Notes under the pieces: generated by a model | The model's database searches: none | What the model saw: only the letters and a program-made list of their open reading frames with translations | What the model was told of the DNA's origin: nothing | Translations under genes and position numbers: made by a program | Shown here: piece by piece, positions 18,218 through 26,917 of the stretch | Layout of the letters: each line of letters begins with the position of its first letter | How positions within the stretch are numbered: position 1 is the stretch's first letter | Assembly: GCA_902497025.1 (NCBI GenBank) | Contig: CABVDJ010000013.1 | Span: 1 to 51,690 of the forward strand | From: an uncultured Collinsella sp. | GTDB taxonomy: Bacteria; Actinomycetota; Coriobacteriia; Coriobacteriales; Coriobacteriaceae | Direction of reading: 5' to 3' | DNA length: 51,690 bases

Positions 18218-18252
18218 GAATGTGACAAAGGGACAGTTCCTTTGTCACATTC
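18218..18252. repeat. Perfect palindromic element (TGTGACAAAGG type)
   Basis: GAATGTGACAAAGG (18218-18231) pairs perfectly with CCTTTGTCACATTC (18239-18252) around GACAGTT. It starts 2 bp after the UvrA2 stop and contains the stop codon and last codon of trmL on the other strand. No T-run follows in either direction, so it is unlike a normal terminator. The internal GGGACAGTT matches the core of the REP-like elements at 9661 and 28979. Confidence 0.7.
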
Positions 18253-18844
18253 CCGGAAAGTCTGTCTGGCGCAGGGCTTCGTAGAGGACGATGGCGGCGC
18301 TGTTGGAAAGGTTGAGGGCGCTGATGCGGTAGTCGTCCGGGTCGACGAAGTTGCCGCAGATATCCTGCCGAAGGATGGCCTCGTGGCTGTCCTCGGTATG
18401 TCCCAGCGATTCCTCGTGGGCTTCCCAGGCCTCGGCGTTATCGAGTGAGTCACAATCGCGCAGCATCGGGATGCGCTCGCAGCGCTCGGACGCCGCGGCA
18501 AGCAGTGGCTCGGGAATGCCCGAGCTCTCGCTGCCAAAGACCAAGTAGTCTCCATCGCGGTAGGTACTCTGCGCATAGGTGCGGCGTGCCTTTTTGGTCA
18601 GCAGATGCAGGCGCTCGTCGGCAGGGGAGAGGCCGTTGCGCGCAAGGAAATCCTCCCAGCCGGCATAGGTCGTCACGTCCAAGTTTTGCCAGTAGCCCAG
18701 ACCGGCGCGACGTACCGTCTTGTCATCGAGCGAAAACCCCAGCGGCTCCACCAGATGCAGGCGGGCGCCGGTGACCACGCAGGTGCGGCCGATATTGCCC
18801 GTATTGGCCGGAATCTCGGGCGCATACAGCACAATGTTGAACAT
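18245..18844 (-). CDS. trmL: tRNA (cytidine34-2'-O)-methyltransferase
   Basis: SPOUT-class methyltransferase of 199 residues that 2'-O-methylates the wobble base of tRNA-Leu. It begins MFNIVLYAPEIPANTGNIGRT, the typical TrmL opening with the conserved NTGNIGRT motif. The SAM-binding knot is seen as LVFGSESSGIPE followed by LRDCDSLDNAEA and the end LNLSNSAAIVLYEALRQ. The LNLSNSAAI block stands where most members have SLNLSNAVAI. Start ATG 18844 has AAGGAGAT; the longer open frame to 18886 has no ribosome site. Its stop lies inside the palindromic element. Confidence 0.93.
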   Translation of the reverse strand: MFNIVLYAPEIPANTGNIGRTCVVTGARLHLVEPLGFSLDDKTVRRAGLGYWQNLDVTTYAGWEDFLARNGLSPADERLHLLTKKARRTYAQSTYRDGDYLVFGSESSGIPEPLLAAASERCERIPMLRDCDSLDNAEAWEAHEESLGHTEDSHEAILRQDICGNFVDPDDYRISALNLSNSAAIVLYEALRQTDFPGM

Positions 18845-18867
18845 GAATCTCCTTGACTCAGAACGAA

Positions 18868-18900
18868 AAACCACCACGAAGGGCACCTTCGTGGTGGTTT
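18868..18900 (-). terminator. Rho-independent terminator of the CobW gene
   Basis: AAACCACCACGAAGG (18868-18882) and CCTTCGTGGTGGTTT (18886-18900) form a perfect 15-bp stem with a 3-nt loop. On the leftward strand it is followed by a T-run, just before trmL. Confidence 0.9.
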
Positions 18901-18941
18901 GGCGGTTATACGTAGGCGGAAAAATACCCGCTTGGATAAAC

Positions 18942-20072
18942 CTAGGCGCGGTGCCAGTCGGTCAGGCAGGCATCGAGGGAGGCGATGAGCGCATCCTTGT
19001 CCATGTGACGGCCGATGATGCACAGGCTCGTCATGCGGTCGCCCGTCTCGTCGTCCCAAATCTGCATGATTTCGGGGTTCTCGTCGATGATCTTCTGCTT
19101 CTCGCCCTCGGGCGCCGAGTCGACAAACAGGCCGTTCTCCATCAGGCGCATCTGGTGGCCGGCCTGCTCAAACATGTAGCACATGTCCGGATCGCCGGTC
19201 TGCCACAGCGGACCCTTGACGCGGATGACCTCGTCGGGCCACTCCTGCTCAACAAAATCGGTGAACTTCTGCAGGTCAAACGGCTTGCGGCGCGAGTACA
19301 CAAAGGTCTCGATGTCGTACTCGAGCACCTCGGGGTCGTCGTGCTCTTCGGGATGCTCCATGGCCTCGATCCAGGCGGCGGAGTTGTAGGCGCGCATAAA
19401 GTCGAAGCGGTCGGTATCGAGCAGCTCCTCCATGGGGACCTCGCCGTTTTGGGCCTCGACGATCACGGCGTCTTTCTGCAGGCTGCGCACGATGGCCTTG
19501 AGCTCGGCGATCTGCTCAGGGCTCACGGTATCGGTCTTGTTGAGGATCAGCGTGGAGCAAAACTCGATCTGCTGGATGAGCAGGCTTTCGATGTCGTCCT
19601 CGTCGATATCCTCAGCCAGCAGGTCGCGGCCGCCGTTGAACTCGTCGTACATGCGGGCGCAGTCGACCACGGCCACGATGTTGTCGAGCGCGAGCTTGGG
19701 CTCGCCGCCCACCTTGGCCTCGTCGCAGAAGCTCGAGATGGTGTAGGCGATGGGGATGGGCTCGCAAATGCCCGAAGCCTCGATGATGATGTAGTCGAAG
19801 TTGCCCGAATCGGCGATGCCCTGCAGCTGGTTAGCAAGGTCGTCCGAAAGCGTGCAGCAGATGCAGCCGTTGGTGAGCGGGATGAGGTCGTCGGTCTCGG
19901 AAAGGCCGCCGTCGGCGATAAGGCTGGCGTCCACATTGATCTCGCCGATATCGTTGACGATCACGGCGGCGCGGATGCCGCCGTCGTTAGCGAGGATGTG
20001 GTTGAGCAGCGTGGTCTTGCCGGCACCGAGGTATCCGGTAAGCATGATGATCTTCACGGGTTTGTTGGGCAT
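18942..20072 (-). CDS. CobW/COG0523 family GTP-binding metallochaperone
   Basis: 376-residue G3E-family GTPase. Walker A is GYLGAGKTT (13-21), the metal-binding CICC motif is at 70-73 (NGCICC), and the NKTD specificity motif is near 190. The C-terminal CobW_C domain is seen in the FDLQKFTDFVEQEWPDEVIRVKG block. Members move Zn, Co or Fe into client proteins. An acidic run (EHPEEHDDPE) replaces the His-rich stretch often found. ATG 20072 follows AAGGAGG. No client gene is adjacent, and no Zur box was recognised, so the metal is unknown. Confidence 0.9.
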   Translation of the reverse strand: MPNKPVKIIMLTGYLGAGKTTLLNHILANDGGIRAAVIVNDIGEINVDASLIADGGLSETDDLIPLTNGCICCTLSDDLANQLQGIADSGNFDYIIIEASGICEPIPIAYTISSFCDEAKVGGEPKLALDNIVAVVDCARMYDEFNGGRDLLAEDIDEDDIESLLIQQIEFCSTLILNKTDTVSPEQIAELKAIVRSLQKDAVIVEAQNGEVPMEELLDTDRFDFMRAYNSAAWIEAMEHPEEHDDPEVLEYDIETFVYSRRKPFDLQKFTDFVEQEWPDEVIRVKGPLWQTGDPDMCYMFEQAGHQMRLMENGLFVDSAPEGEKQKIIDENPEIMQIWDDETGDRMTSLCIIGRHMDKDALIASLDACLTDWHRA

Positions 20073-20158
20073 GTGCCCTCCTTTGTTAGACATGGCTTAC
20101 AGTTAAATCTTATGCCAAACGCCTGCTCTTATACCCACGCGCCGGCAAATAACACAGG

Positions 20159-20500
20159 CTACTCCCAGGCTCCCCACACATCGGGGCAATAACCGACGGT
20201 GGCCTTTTTGCCGTTGCGCACGATGGGCTCGGCTAGAACCTGCTGATTCTCGAGCAGTTTATCGAAGCGCTGGCTAGGGGTGAGGTGCTGGATGAGCGCG
20301 AGCGTCTCCTCGTCCTTGGCTTTGGGGTTGAGCAGTTTGTCGATACCGCCGACCGCCTGCATCACGCTCGTGAGCTCGCCTTTGCTCATCTCCTTTTCCT
20401 TAAGGTCAATAAACTGCACCTTAATGCGGCGTTCTTTGAAGAAACGCTGCGCTTTCTTGGTGTCGAACGACTTCTTAGTCCCGAAGATTTGAATATTCAT
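20159..20500 (-). CDS. ArsC/Spx-like thioredoxin-fold protein lacking the catalytic cysteine
   Basis: 113-residue member of the arsenate reductase/Spx family (YffB-like). The fold is shown by MNIQIFGTKKSFDTKKAQRF, then FIDLKEKEMSKGEL and the C-terminal PIVRNGKKATVGY. The position that is Cys in active relatives (GTKKCFDTKKA) is Ser here, so thiol chemistry at that site is impossible. The only Cys lies near the C-terminus (VGYCPDVW). It ends a two-gene unit 12 bp behind the FMN reductase. A regulatory or binding role is more likely than arsenate reduction; confidence is good for the family and low for function. Confidence 0.85.
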   Translation of the reverse strand: MNIQIFGTKKSFDTKKAQRFFKERRIKVQFIDLKEKEMSKGELTSVMQAVGGIDKLLNPKAKDEETLALIQHLTPSQRFDKLLENQQVLAEPIVRNGKKATVGYCPDVWGAWE

Positions 20501-20512
20501 GGCTCCGCCGCT

Positions 20513-21136
20513 CTATCGAATGAAGTTGGTCGTTGCGCGATCGGCTTCGGGCGCGTTGATACCGGCGGCCCGTCCTGCCTCGATGCAACGCAGGAGCCAG
20601 GCCATGTTTTTGCCGATGTTTCGCATGGTGGCAAGGCCCTCGGCGTCCCCATCGGCGTCGCCGGGCACGCGGCCAAACACGTTGTTCCAGTAGGTGGAAG
20701 CAACCACGGGCATTTGCTTAATGGTGAAGTACTTGTTGAGCACATCGAAGGTGGTCGACGTGCCGCCGCGACGGGCGACGGCGACTGCGGCGCCGGGTTT
20801 GTGCTCAAAGGCATGCCCGCCTGCATAGAAGGCGCGATCGAGGGCCGAAAGGATGCGGCCGCTGGGGTGCGCGTAGTAGACGGGCGAGCCAAAGACAAAA
20901 CCGTCGGCCTGCTCGGCGGCAGCGATGAGCTCGTTCACCACGTCGTCGTCAAAGGTGCAGCGACCGCCAAGTTTGCCGCACTGACCGCAGCCGATGCAGT
21001 CGCGAATGGGCTTGGCGCCCAGCTGAAACACCTCGGTATCAATGCCTTCGGCATTGAGCTGCTCGGCGACCTCGGCGAGTGCGCGGGCGGTGTTGCCGTT
21101 TGCCTTGGGACTGCCATTGACCAAAAGAACCTTCAT
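20513..21136 (-). CDS. Flavodoxin-fold NAD(P)H-dependent oxidoreductase (iron-sulfur flavoprotein-like)
   Basis: 207-residue FMN-dependent reductase. The phosphate-binding loop is GSPKANGNTA near residues 8-17, the FMN contact is GSPVYYAHPSG near 84, and the compact cluster CIGCGQCGKLGGRC (about 47-60) resembles the Fe4S4 site of iron-sulfur flavoproteins, with CxxCxxCx6C spacing. ATG 21136 follows GAGGGAG; a GTG directly before it is also in frame. It precedes the ArsC-like gene in the same unit. Such enzymes reduce quinones, azo compounds or nitro groups; the substrate is not evident. Confidence 0.88.
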   Translation of the reverse strand: MKVLLVNGSPKANGNTARALAEVAEQLNAEGIDTEVFQLGAKPIRDCIGCGQCGKLGGRCTFDDDVVNELIAAAEQADGFVFGSPVYYAHPSGRILSALDRAFYAGGHAFEHKPGAAVAVARRGGTSTTFDVLNKYFTIKQMPVVASTYWNNVFGRVPGDADGDAEGLATMRNIGKNMAWLLRCIEAGRAAGINAPEADRATTNFIR

Positions 21137-21247
21137 CACAAACTCCCTCTGCTGTCGGTGACTTCTGCGGAGGATTATCGCACGAGAGGGCAGATGGCGT
21201 GGGGCGCGATGCGAAACGGCTTGTGTTTCACGTCGCGCCCCACAACG

Positions 21248-22777
21248 CTAGTCCAGCTTGGTGCCCGGTACTTGCGGTGCCTCTATAAGCTGCGCTTTGA
21301 GCTCGTTCAAAATGGAAACGGGCTGTCGATCGACAACGTCCAGATGAGGTGTCGCCACACGAATGGGTGGCTGATATTCAAGCGAGCCGATGAGCACGGG
21401 AGAACCCAGGAACCGCTCGATTTCTTCTGCGATCGCGTCGGTCTCTTCGGGATCAAAGTCGTCGAAAAGCGCCGCGAACGTCGGCCCCGTCGAGCGGAAC
21501 AGGCGACCCTTGCCGCGCGAGCATTCCATGAGGCAGGCGGCGCTTTCTGCCAAAACGCGGTCGCCCGCATCAAAGCCAAAGCGGGCATTGACCTGAGCGA
21601 TATCGTCGATTTTGATGGCGATCAAACCAGCCTTGCGCGCCACGCGACGCATTTCGCCAATGGCGTTGACCAGGGCGTGAATATCGCCCAAGCCGGTCAC
21701 GGAATCGGTCGTATCTGCCAAGCTTCGGTTGATGATAATGCCCACATACATGCCGGGCTCGGTATCGGTACCGTCCAAGCGGTAGCCCGTGCAGTCGCAA
21801 AGCACGTATTTTCCGGTGGCATCCATTACGCGATACTGCATATAGTGGAAGTGCCATGTGCCGTTTATCACCATGTCGAGCTCGGCACGTACGTTGTCGC
21901 GGTCCTCGGGATGAACGCGGGCGAGCCACATGTCGAGTGAGTTAAAAGGGTGCTGGGAGGGCAGGTCAAAATCGCGCACGGCGTTAACCGACCATTGCGA
22001 TTCTCCCGTATCGAGATTGAGGATAAACGGATAGCGCGTCTCGGAGCTCATGGAGATCGCTTGGAACACCCGGTCGTTGCAGGGAAGCTGATCGACGATT
22101 GGGCGTTGCGGCGCGTCATCGTCTTTCGGTTGCTGCACACGATGCATAAGCTTATAGCGATACATCTTGCGATCGGCATCCATCGTCATCTGGCGACGCG
22201 TGTCGCCAGCAAGTGGATCGACGCGCGAGCAGCCAAAGCTAAAGCTGCCGATCATGGGCGCCTTGCCACCTGAGCTCGCCTCGATCAGCCTGGTACGTAC
22301 CTGCTCCAAGCGCTGCTCGAGTTCAATCTCGTTTGCGGAGAGCGAGATGAGCACAAACTCGTCTCCACCGATACGGAACAGCATCTCATCGTGCTCCATG
22401 GTTTCGGAGAGCGTGCGGCAGATGCTCAGAATATAGCGATTGCCTTCGGCGTGGCCAAACCTATCGTTGCAATGCTTGAGATGGTCGATGTCGATATAGG
22501 CGCAGGTGAAGGGGTCGCCTTTGCGCCAGAGTTGCTCGACGTGACGGTCGAATCCGTTGCGGTTGCCCAAGTTGGTGAGCGGATCGATATAGGCGTTGCG
22601 CTCAAGCAGCTGGCGCTCTTGTTGCAGGATGGCATGCGTCTTTTGCAGTTGCTCACCAACGGCGCGTAGCTCAGCAGGCAGCGCGGCAACATCGAGTTCG
22701 GCGGTCGAGACGCCGTTCGCAAGTCGCTGAAGATAGGCAATAATCGATTGCTCGCCCAGGCGATATGACTCGTTCAT
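21248..22777 (-). CDS. Diguanylate cyclase with PAS and degenerate GGDEF domains
   Basis: 509 residues, soluble. The N-terminal coiled-coil-like stretch (about 30-62) is followed by a GGDEF domain with an intact RIGGDEF motif (135-141), a PAS-like domain (about 235-340, with the WLARVHPEDRDNVRAEL signature) and a second, degenerate GGDEF with GPTFA in place of the active motif. The first domain should make cyclic di-GMP and the PAS domain probably senses a ligand. ATG 22777 follows AAGGAGGT. The neighbour at 22905-25622 has the same domain order over its first half. No membrane span is present. Confidence 0.92.
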   Translation of the reverse strand: MNESYRLGEQSIIAYLQRLANGVSTAELDVAALPAELRAVGEQLQKTHAILQQERQLLERNAYIDPLTNLGNRNGFDRHVEQLWRKGDPFTCAYIDIDHLKHCNDRFGHAEGNRYILSICRTLSETMEHDEMLFRIGGDEFVLISLSANEIELEQRLEQVRTRLIEASSGGKAPMIGSFSFGCSRVDPLAGDTRRQMTMDADRKMYRYKLMHRVQQPKDDDAPQRPIVDQLPCNDRVFQAISMSSETRYPFILNLDTGESQWSVNAVRDFDLPSQHPFNSLDMWLARVHPEDRDNVRAELDMVINGTWHFHYMQYRVMDATGKYVLCDCTGYRLDGTDTEPGMYVGIIINRSLADTTDSVTGLGDIHALVNAIGEMRRVARKAGLIAIKIDDIAQVNARFGFDAGDRVLAESAACLMECSRGKGRLFRSTGPTFAALFDDFDPEETDAIAEEIERFLGSPVLIGSLEYQPPIRVATPHLDVVDRQPVSILNELKAQLIEAPQVPGTKLD

Positions 22778-22815
22778 GATGGATAACCTCCTTGGGCGGA
22801 ACAACGGTTTGTATC

Positions 22816-22846
22816 ATATCCCCAATTCGGTTTGAATTGGGGATAT
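22816..22846. promoter_or_regulatory. Perfect 13-bp inverted repeat between the two cyclic-di-GMP genes
   Basis: ATATCCCCAATTC (22816-22828) and GAATTGGGGATAT (22834-22846) are perfect arms with a 5-nt loop, about 40 bp upstream of the start of the 509-residue gene. There is no T-run, so it could be an operator, an mRNA hairpin, or a weak terminator. Confidence 0.55.
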
Positions 22847-22904
22847 AAGTTAGCTAATGGAGACAAATGCCCCCTTCGACGGTGGCGTTTTGCGCGCGAG
22901 CGTA

Positions 22905-25622
22905 TCAGTTGTTATTGCCACCATCGAGCAATGCCTCAAAATCCTTCGCAGGCATGGGGCGGTAGTAGAGGAAGCCCTGAGCGTAGCGGGCGCCCATTTG
23001 TCGTAGCATGTTTGCCTGCTCATTTGTCTCGACGCCTTCGACCACGACGGGCAGATGGAGCGACTGCGCCATTTCGAGCATCGATGAAATGATTTGCGTG
23101 CTGCGGCCTTGATCGCGGTCGGTGGGCACAAAGGTGCGGTCGAGCTTGATGACGTCGACGTTGACGTTCTTGAGCATCGCGAGCGTGGACTGACCGGTGC
23201 CAAAATCGTCCATATAGGTCGAGAAGCCGCGGGTGTGCAGATCTGCGGTCAGCTTATCCACGGCCTCGGATTCTCCCGTATAAGCCGTCTCGGTGATCTC
23301 GATACGCATGAGCTCGGGCGGTAGGTTGTATTGGGCGGCGAGCGCCCCCATATGTTCGGCAACGTCGCAGGCAAGGATATCCACGCGCGACACATTAAGC
23401 GAGACCGGAACCACGCGAAGACGGCGATCGAGACGCTCGCGAAGCCATATGGCGACACCCTGCCAAATGTACTTGTCGAGCGTCACTACAAAGCCGCTTT
23501 CCTCGAGTGCGGGGATAAACGTTGTGGGCGAAATGAGAGAGCCGTCCTTGTCAATCCAGCGGGTGAGTGCTTCGGCGCCAATAATCTCGCCGGTTTCCAT
23601 ATCGACCTGGGGCTGAAGATAGTACGTGATGCGACCATTTGACAGCGCGTACTGGAATTCGGTCAGCGTGCGGTGGAACGCGACTTCGCGCTCGTACTCC
23701 GCGGGGCGGAAAATAGCAATGCGCTCCTTAAAGTCGTTTTTTGCGCGTCGATTGGTAAACATGGCCTTTGCCTGCGCATCGATGGTGATTTCCTCATTGG
23801 AGTCGATGGGGTAAACGCCCATGGACGGCCAAAAACCTACGCCGTCATCATGTCTGGCTACGGCCTCGCGAACGCGGTTGTAGATTTGATGGACGGTGAT
23901 GTGCTTAAAGGGGATGAGTACACAAAAGTCATCTTGGCCCCAGTACCCTGCGACGCCCATATCGGCATTCTCGATGTCCTTGAGGACCGTGCCCACATCG
24001 GCGAGTACGCGGTCGCCCTCGGCCTGGCCGTGCCATTCATTAAACAGGCGCATGTGGCCCATGTCGACTGTGGCGATGCACCAGGTGCCGTTGCGCCTTG
24101 CCTCGAGAAATGCGTTGGCGCGCCGCATAAACTCGCTGGGTCGATAGAGGCCCGTGAGCGAGTCGATACGTTCGGCTATGGCGCTTTTGCGCTCCGCCTC
24201 GGGTATGGGGAGGCTGTCGTTGGGAACAAGCCCGCCGGCCGTGCGAAGGCGACGGTCGAGTTCGCCTAAAACGGCGGTCGCTTGATGGGTTAAGTGCTCG
24301 TAAAAGGCCGGGACGACAAGGCAGACGGGAGTAATGGTGTCGCCTGCGATTCGAACAGGAGCGAAAACGGCCTCTTTAAGGTGGCGGGTCAGTTGCTCGA
24401 ATGCCTCGTGGTCTAGTTCGTTGCTGAGCACGACGAACTGGACGCTTCGTGAACGGTAGACCCGGCTCCTGCCGCGGGTGATCGACAGCATGCGGCCTGC
24501 GTATTCGGCAAGCATGTTGTCGACAGCCTCGGCCCCGTAGAGCTCGTTGAGTTTTGTCGTGCCACGAACGCGCACCGCTATAAGCCCTGTCTCGCAACGA
24601 TCGCGGCGGCAGGCGTCGATGGCGTTGACCAGCATGCGCTGCGTTCCGAGGCCTGTGGCAGCGTCGACGGTTTCGGCAAGTGAGTGGTTGACGAGCTCGC
24701 CGACATAGAGCGAGGGGACATTTCCGTCGCCGTCGATACGAAACCCGCGAGCACGGCAAAGGACGTAGTCGCCGACGGCGTTGCGCACACGATACTGCAT
24801 GACGCGACGGTGCTTGGTGCCGTTGTAGACTTGGTCGATGTCGTTGATGCAGGCCTCAAGGTCGTCGGGATGGACGCGCGTTTTCCAGTAATCGCGACAG
24901 TTGTCTATGTGCTCCGAGGGAAGGCCAAGATCGCGCAAGGCACCTTGTGACCAAAGGGTGCGATGTTTGTCCAAGTTCTCGATAAAGAAATAACGGCCCT
25001 CGTTGAGCATCGAAAAGGCGTCAAAAATACGATCGCTTATTTCGAAGTCGTCGGCGTGGACTTGCGTGATATTGCGTCGATCGAGGTGCATGGCATGACG
25101 TAGCTTGTAGTCGTACATGCGATGGTCGGCATCGAGCGTCATGCGATTGGAAGCTTCGCCCAGGGCGGGGTCGGCATGTGACACTCCGTAGCTAAACGAG
25201 TGGGGCATCTCGGAATCGTTGTTTTTGAGCAGAACCGTTCGGCAGTGTTTCAGACGTTCGGCGAGGTCGTCCTCGGTTGCAATCGTAGATAGGATGGCAA
25301 ACTCGTCGCCGCCTATGCGAAACGCCGCTTCGCCCACCTTCATATACAGCTTAAGATAGAGACTTACCTGCAAGATATAGCGGTTGCCCTCGTCATGCCC
25401 AAAGACGTCGTTGCAGTGCTTGAGATTGTCGATATCGATGAACGCCATGGTAACGGGGGCGTCCTGCTCCCAGAGCTCCTCGAGGGAACGGGCAAAACCG
25501 CCGCGGTTGCCAAGCCCAGTAAGCTGGTCGGTAAAGGCAGTCCTGATCAGATCCTCCTGCCGCTTGAGAAGGTCACGGACGGTCTTTTCGAGCGTTTCGG
25601 TGTAATTGCTGACAGTATCCAT
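22905..25622 (-). CDS. GGDEF-PAS-GGDEF-GGDEF-EAL cyclic-di-GMP signalling protein
   Basis: 905-residue soluble protein. Order: GGDEF (motif IGGDEF at 103-108, intact), PAS (about 205-315, RVHPDDL), degenerate GGDEF (RSVQF at 392-396), second degenerate GGDEF (WGQDDF at 561-566), and an EAL phosphodiesterase (EAL 684-686, NVS 743-745, ITE 776-778, DDFGTG 805-810, KLDRTF 826-831, EGVET 862-866). All key EAL residues are present, so it may both make and degrade cyclic di-GMP. The first half is a paralog of the adjacent 509-residue protein. ATG follows a weak AGAAAG. A -10-like TATAAT (minus strand, 25800-25805) lies upstream. Confidence 0.93.
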   Translation of the reverse strand: MDTVSNYTETLEKTVRDLLKRQEDLIRTAFTDQLTGLGNRGGFARSLEELWEQDAPVTMAFIDIDNLKHCNDVFGHDEGNRYILQVSLYLKLYMKVGEAAFRIGGDEFAILSTIATEDDLAERLKHCRTVLLKNNDSEMPHSFSYGVSHADPALGEASNRMTLDADHRMYDYKLRHAMHLDRRNITQVHADDFEISDRIFDAFSMLNEGRYFFIENLDKHRTLWSQGALRDLGLPSEHIDNCRDYWKTRVHPDDLEACINDIDQVYNGTKHRRVMQYRVRNAVGDYVLCRARGFRIDGDGNVPSLYVGELVNHSLAETVDAATGLGTQRMLVNAIDACRRDRCETGLIAVRVRGTTKLNELYGAEAVDNMLAEYAGRMLSITRGRSRVYRSRSVQFVVLSNELDHEAFEQLTRHLKEAVFAPVRIAGDTITPVCLVVPAFYEHLTHQATAVLGELDRRLRTAGGLVPNDSLPIPEAERKSAIAERIDSLTGLYRPSEFMRRANAFLEARRNGTWCIATVDMGHMRLFNEWHGQAEGDRVLADVGTVLKDIENADMGVAGYWGQDDFCVLIPFKHITVHQIYNRVREAVARHDDGVGFWPSMGVYPIDSNEEITIDAQAKAMFTNRRAKNDFKERIAIFRPAEYEREVAFHRTLTEFQYALSNGRITYYLQPQVDMETGEIIGAEALTRWIDKDGSLISPTTFIPALEESGFVVTLDKYIWQGVAIWLRERLDRRLRVVPVSLNVSRVDILACDVAEHMGALAAQYNLPPELMRIEITETAYTGESEAVDKLTADLHTRGFSTYMDDFGTGQSTLAMLKNVNVDVIKLDRTFVPTDRDQGRSTQIISSMLEMAQSLHLPVVVEGVETNEQANMLRQMGARYAQGFLYYRPMPAKDFEALLDGGNNN

Positions 25623-25946
25623 GTTCTAAGCGGCTTTCTGAGGTCGGGGCGGATTGCGTCGGGCGAGCTCGTTGTGTACACGCGTCGTTGCTCAGCGCTT
25701 TGCATGTATCCAGGCCCCCGCCTTGCTGCGTTGTTGAGTTAATTTACCGGCTAATGTTCGCTGTTGATAACAGCTGAGTAGTGTAAACAACGGTGCACAA
25801 TTATATATGGGTGTACATGCTGTGGGCGGCTATTATTCGACAAGCAGTAGCGCGACGATGCGATGTTCGATAAAAATGCGACTGGGACGGTATATGTTGA
25901 CGGGTATACTTGTCCCGTTTTAAAACGCAGGAACGGAGATGGTCGC
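25623..25946. promoter_or_regulatory. 324-bp divergent control region between cyclic-di-GMP gene and patatin gene
   Basis: No gene was found. It contains an exact TATAAT on the minus strand (25800-25805), an inverted repeat GCTGTT-GAT-AACAGC (25760-25774), and on the plus strand TATACT (25905-25910) flanked by GGGAC (25884-25888) and GTCCC (25912-25916). The -35 boxes are weak. No cyclic-di-GMP riboswitch was recognised. A longer in-frame start for the patatin gene at 25863 lacks a ribosome site. Confidence 0.45.
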
Positions 25947-26816
25947 ATGGCACAGTCAAATATGACGCGCACGGTGGGGCTTGCGCTCGAGGGAGGCGGC
26001 TACCGCGGTATGTATACAGCGGGCGTGCTCGATGTATGGATGGAGCACGGTTTGACCTGCGACCATATGGTGGGCGTCTCGGCGGGCGCGGCGTTTGGCT
26101 ACAACTTTAAATCGCGCCAGATCGGCCGCGCCATTCGCTATAACAAGGCCTATTGCGCCGACAAGCGCTATGCGAGCGTGACCAGCTGGCTGCGAACCGG
26201 CGATATGTACAATGCCGACTTTGCTTATCACGAGGTGCCTATCGAGCGCGATCCCATCGACTTGGAGGCGTATCGCACCTGTCCCATGCGATTTACGTGC
26301 GTGTGTACCGATATCGAGACGGGCAAGGCCGTCTATCACGATCTGCCGTATGGCGACGAGCGCGATATCGAGTGGATTCGGGCGTCGTCGGCAATTCCCG
26401 TGGCGACGCGTCCCGTTGCTATTGACGGGCATAAGTATCTGGATGGTGGCGTGGCTGATTCTATTCCCAGCGCGTGGCTGTTTGCGCAGGGGTATGACCG
26501 CAATATCGTGGTACTCACGCAGCCGGCGGGCTTTGTGAAGCAGCCCAACAGCGTGATGCCCATGCTGCGGCGCGTGTTCCGCCACTATCCGGAGTTTGTC
26601 GCAGCGCTTGAGCACCGGCATGAGGTCTACAATGCCACGCTCGATGACCTGGCACGTCGCGAGGCTGCCGGCGAGATCTTTGTGGTGCGTCCGAGCGAAT
26701 CGGTGAAGGTGCCGTCGCTGTGTCGCGAGCCCGATGAACTTGAGCGCATCTACCAGATTGGTCGCCGCGATGCGGAGGCGACTTTGCCGGCGTTGAAAGC
26801 GTATCTGGCGGGGTAA
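25947..26816 (+). CDS. Patatin-like phospholipase
   Basis: 289-residue acyl hydrolase with the Ser-Asp dyad of patatins. The oxyanion-hole motif is EGGGYRGMY (15-23), the nucleophile elbow GVSAG (43-47, Ser45) and the catalytic Asp in DGGVADS (166-172); family members usually have DGG or DGA there. No signal peptide, so probably intracellular, resembling the bacterial YjjU/RssA-like group. ATG 25947 follows GGAG at 25935-25938. Divergent from the GGDEF-EAL gene. A hairpin follows the stop. The lipid substrate is unknown. Confidence 0.92.
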   Translation: MAQSNMTRTVGLALEGGGYRGMYTAGVLDVWMEHGLTCDHMVGVSAGAAFGYNFKSRQIGRAIRYNKAYCADKRYASVTSWLRTGDMYNADFAYHEVPIERDPIDLEAYRTCPMRFTCVCTDIETGKAVYHDLPYGDERDIEWIRASSAIPVATRPVAIDGHKYLDGGVADSIPSAWLFAQGYDRNIVVLTQPAGFVKQPNSVMPMLRRVFRHYPEFVAALEHRHEVYNATLDDLARREAAGEIFVVRPSESVKVPSLCREPDELERIYQIGRRDAEATLPALKAYLAG

Positions 26817-26827
26817 GGGTCGCATGC

Positions 26828-26873
26828 GGAAAGCGCATCTCGGAATGGAGGTCCAAACCGGGATGCGCTTTCC
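26828..26873. terminator. Long hairpin between patatin and thiE genes
   Basis: GGAAAGCGCATCTCGG (26828-26843) pairs with CCGGGATGCGCTTTCC (26858-26873) with one G:U. It lies between convergent genes and probably ends both, although no clean T-run follows. Confidence 0.65.
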
Positions 26874-26917
26874 ATTGCTGAAGATATGAGGCTGCGAATC
26901 AGCTGCTCGGCCTATGT

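Noticed and set aside
18720..20192. 490-codon frame on the plus strand over the CobW gene
   Set aside because: Low-complexity sequence (Leu, Val, His and Gly rich) that mirrors the antisense of a real gene with P-loop and CICC motif.
20159..20500. Arsenate reductase function
   Set aside because: The catalytic Cys is Ser, and no other ars gene is near.
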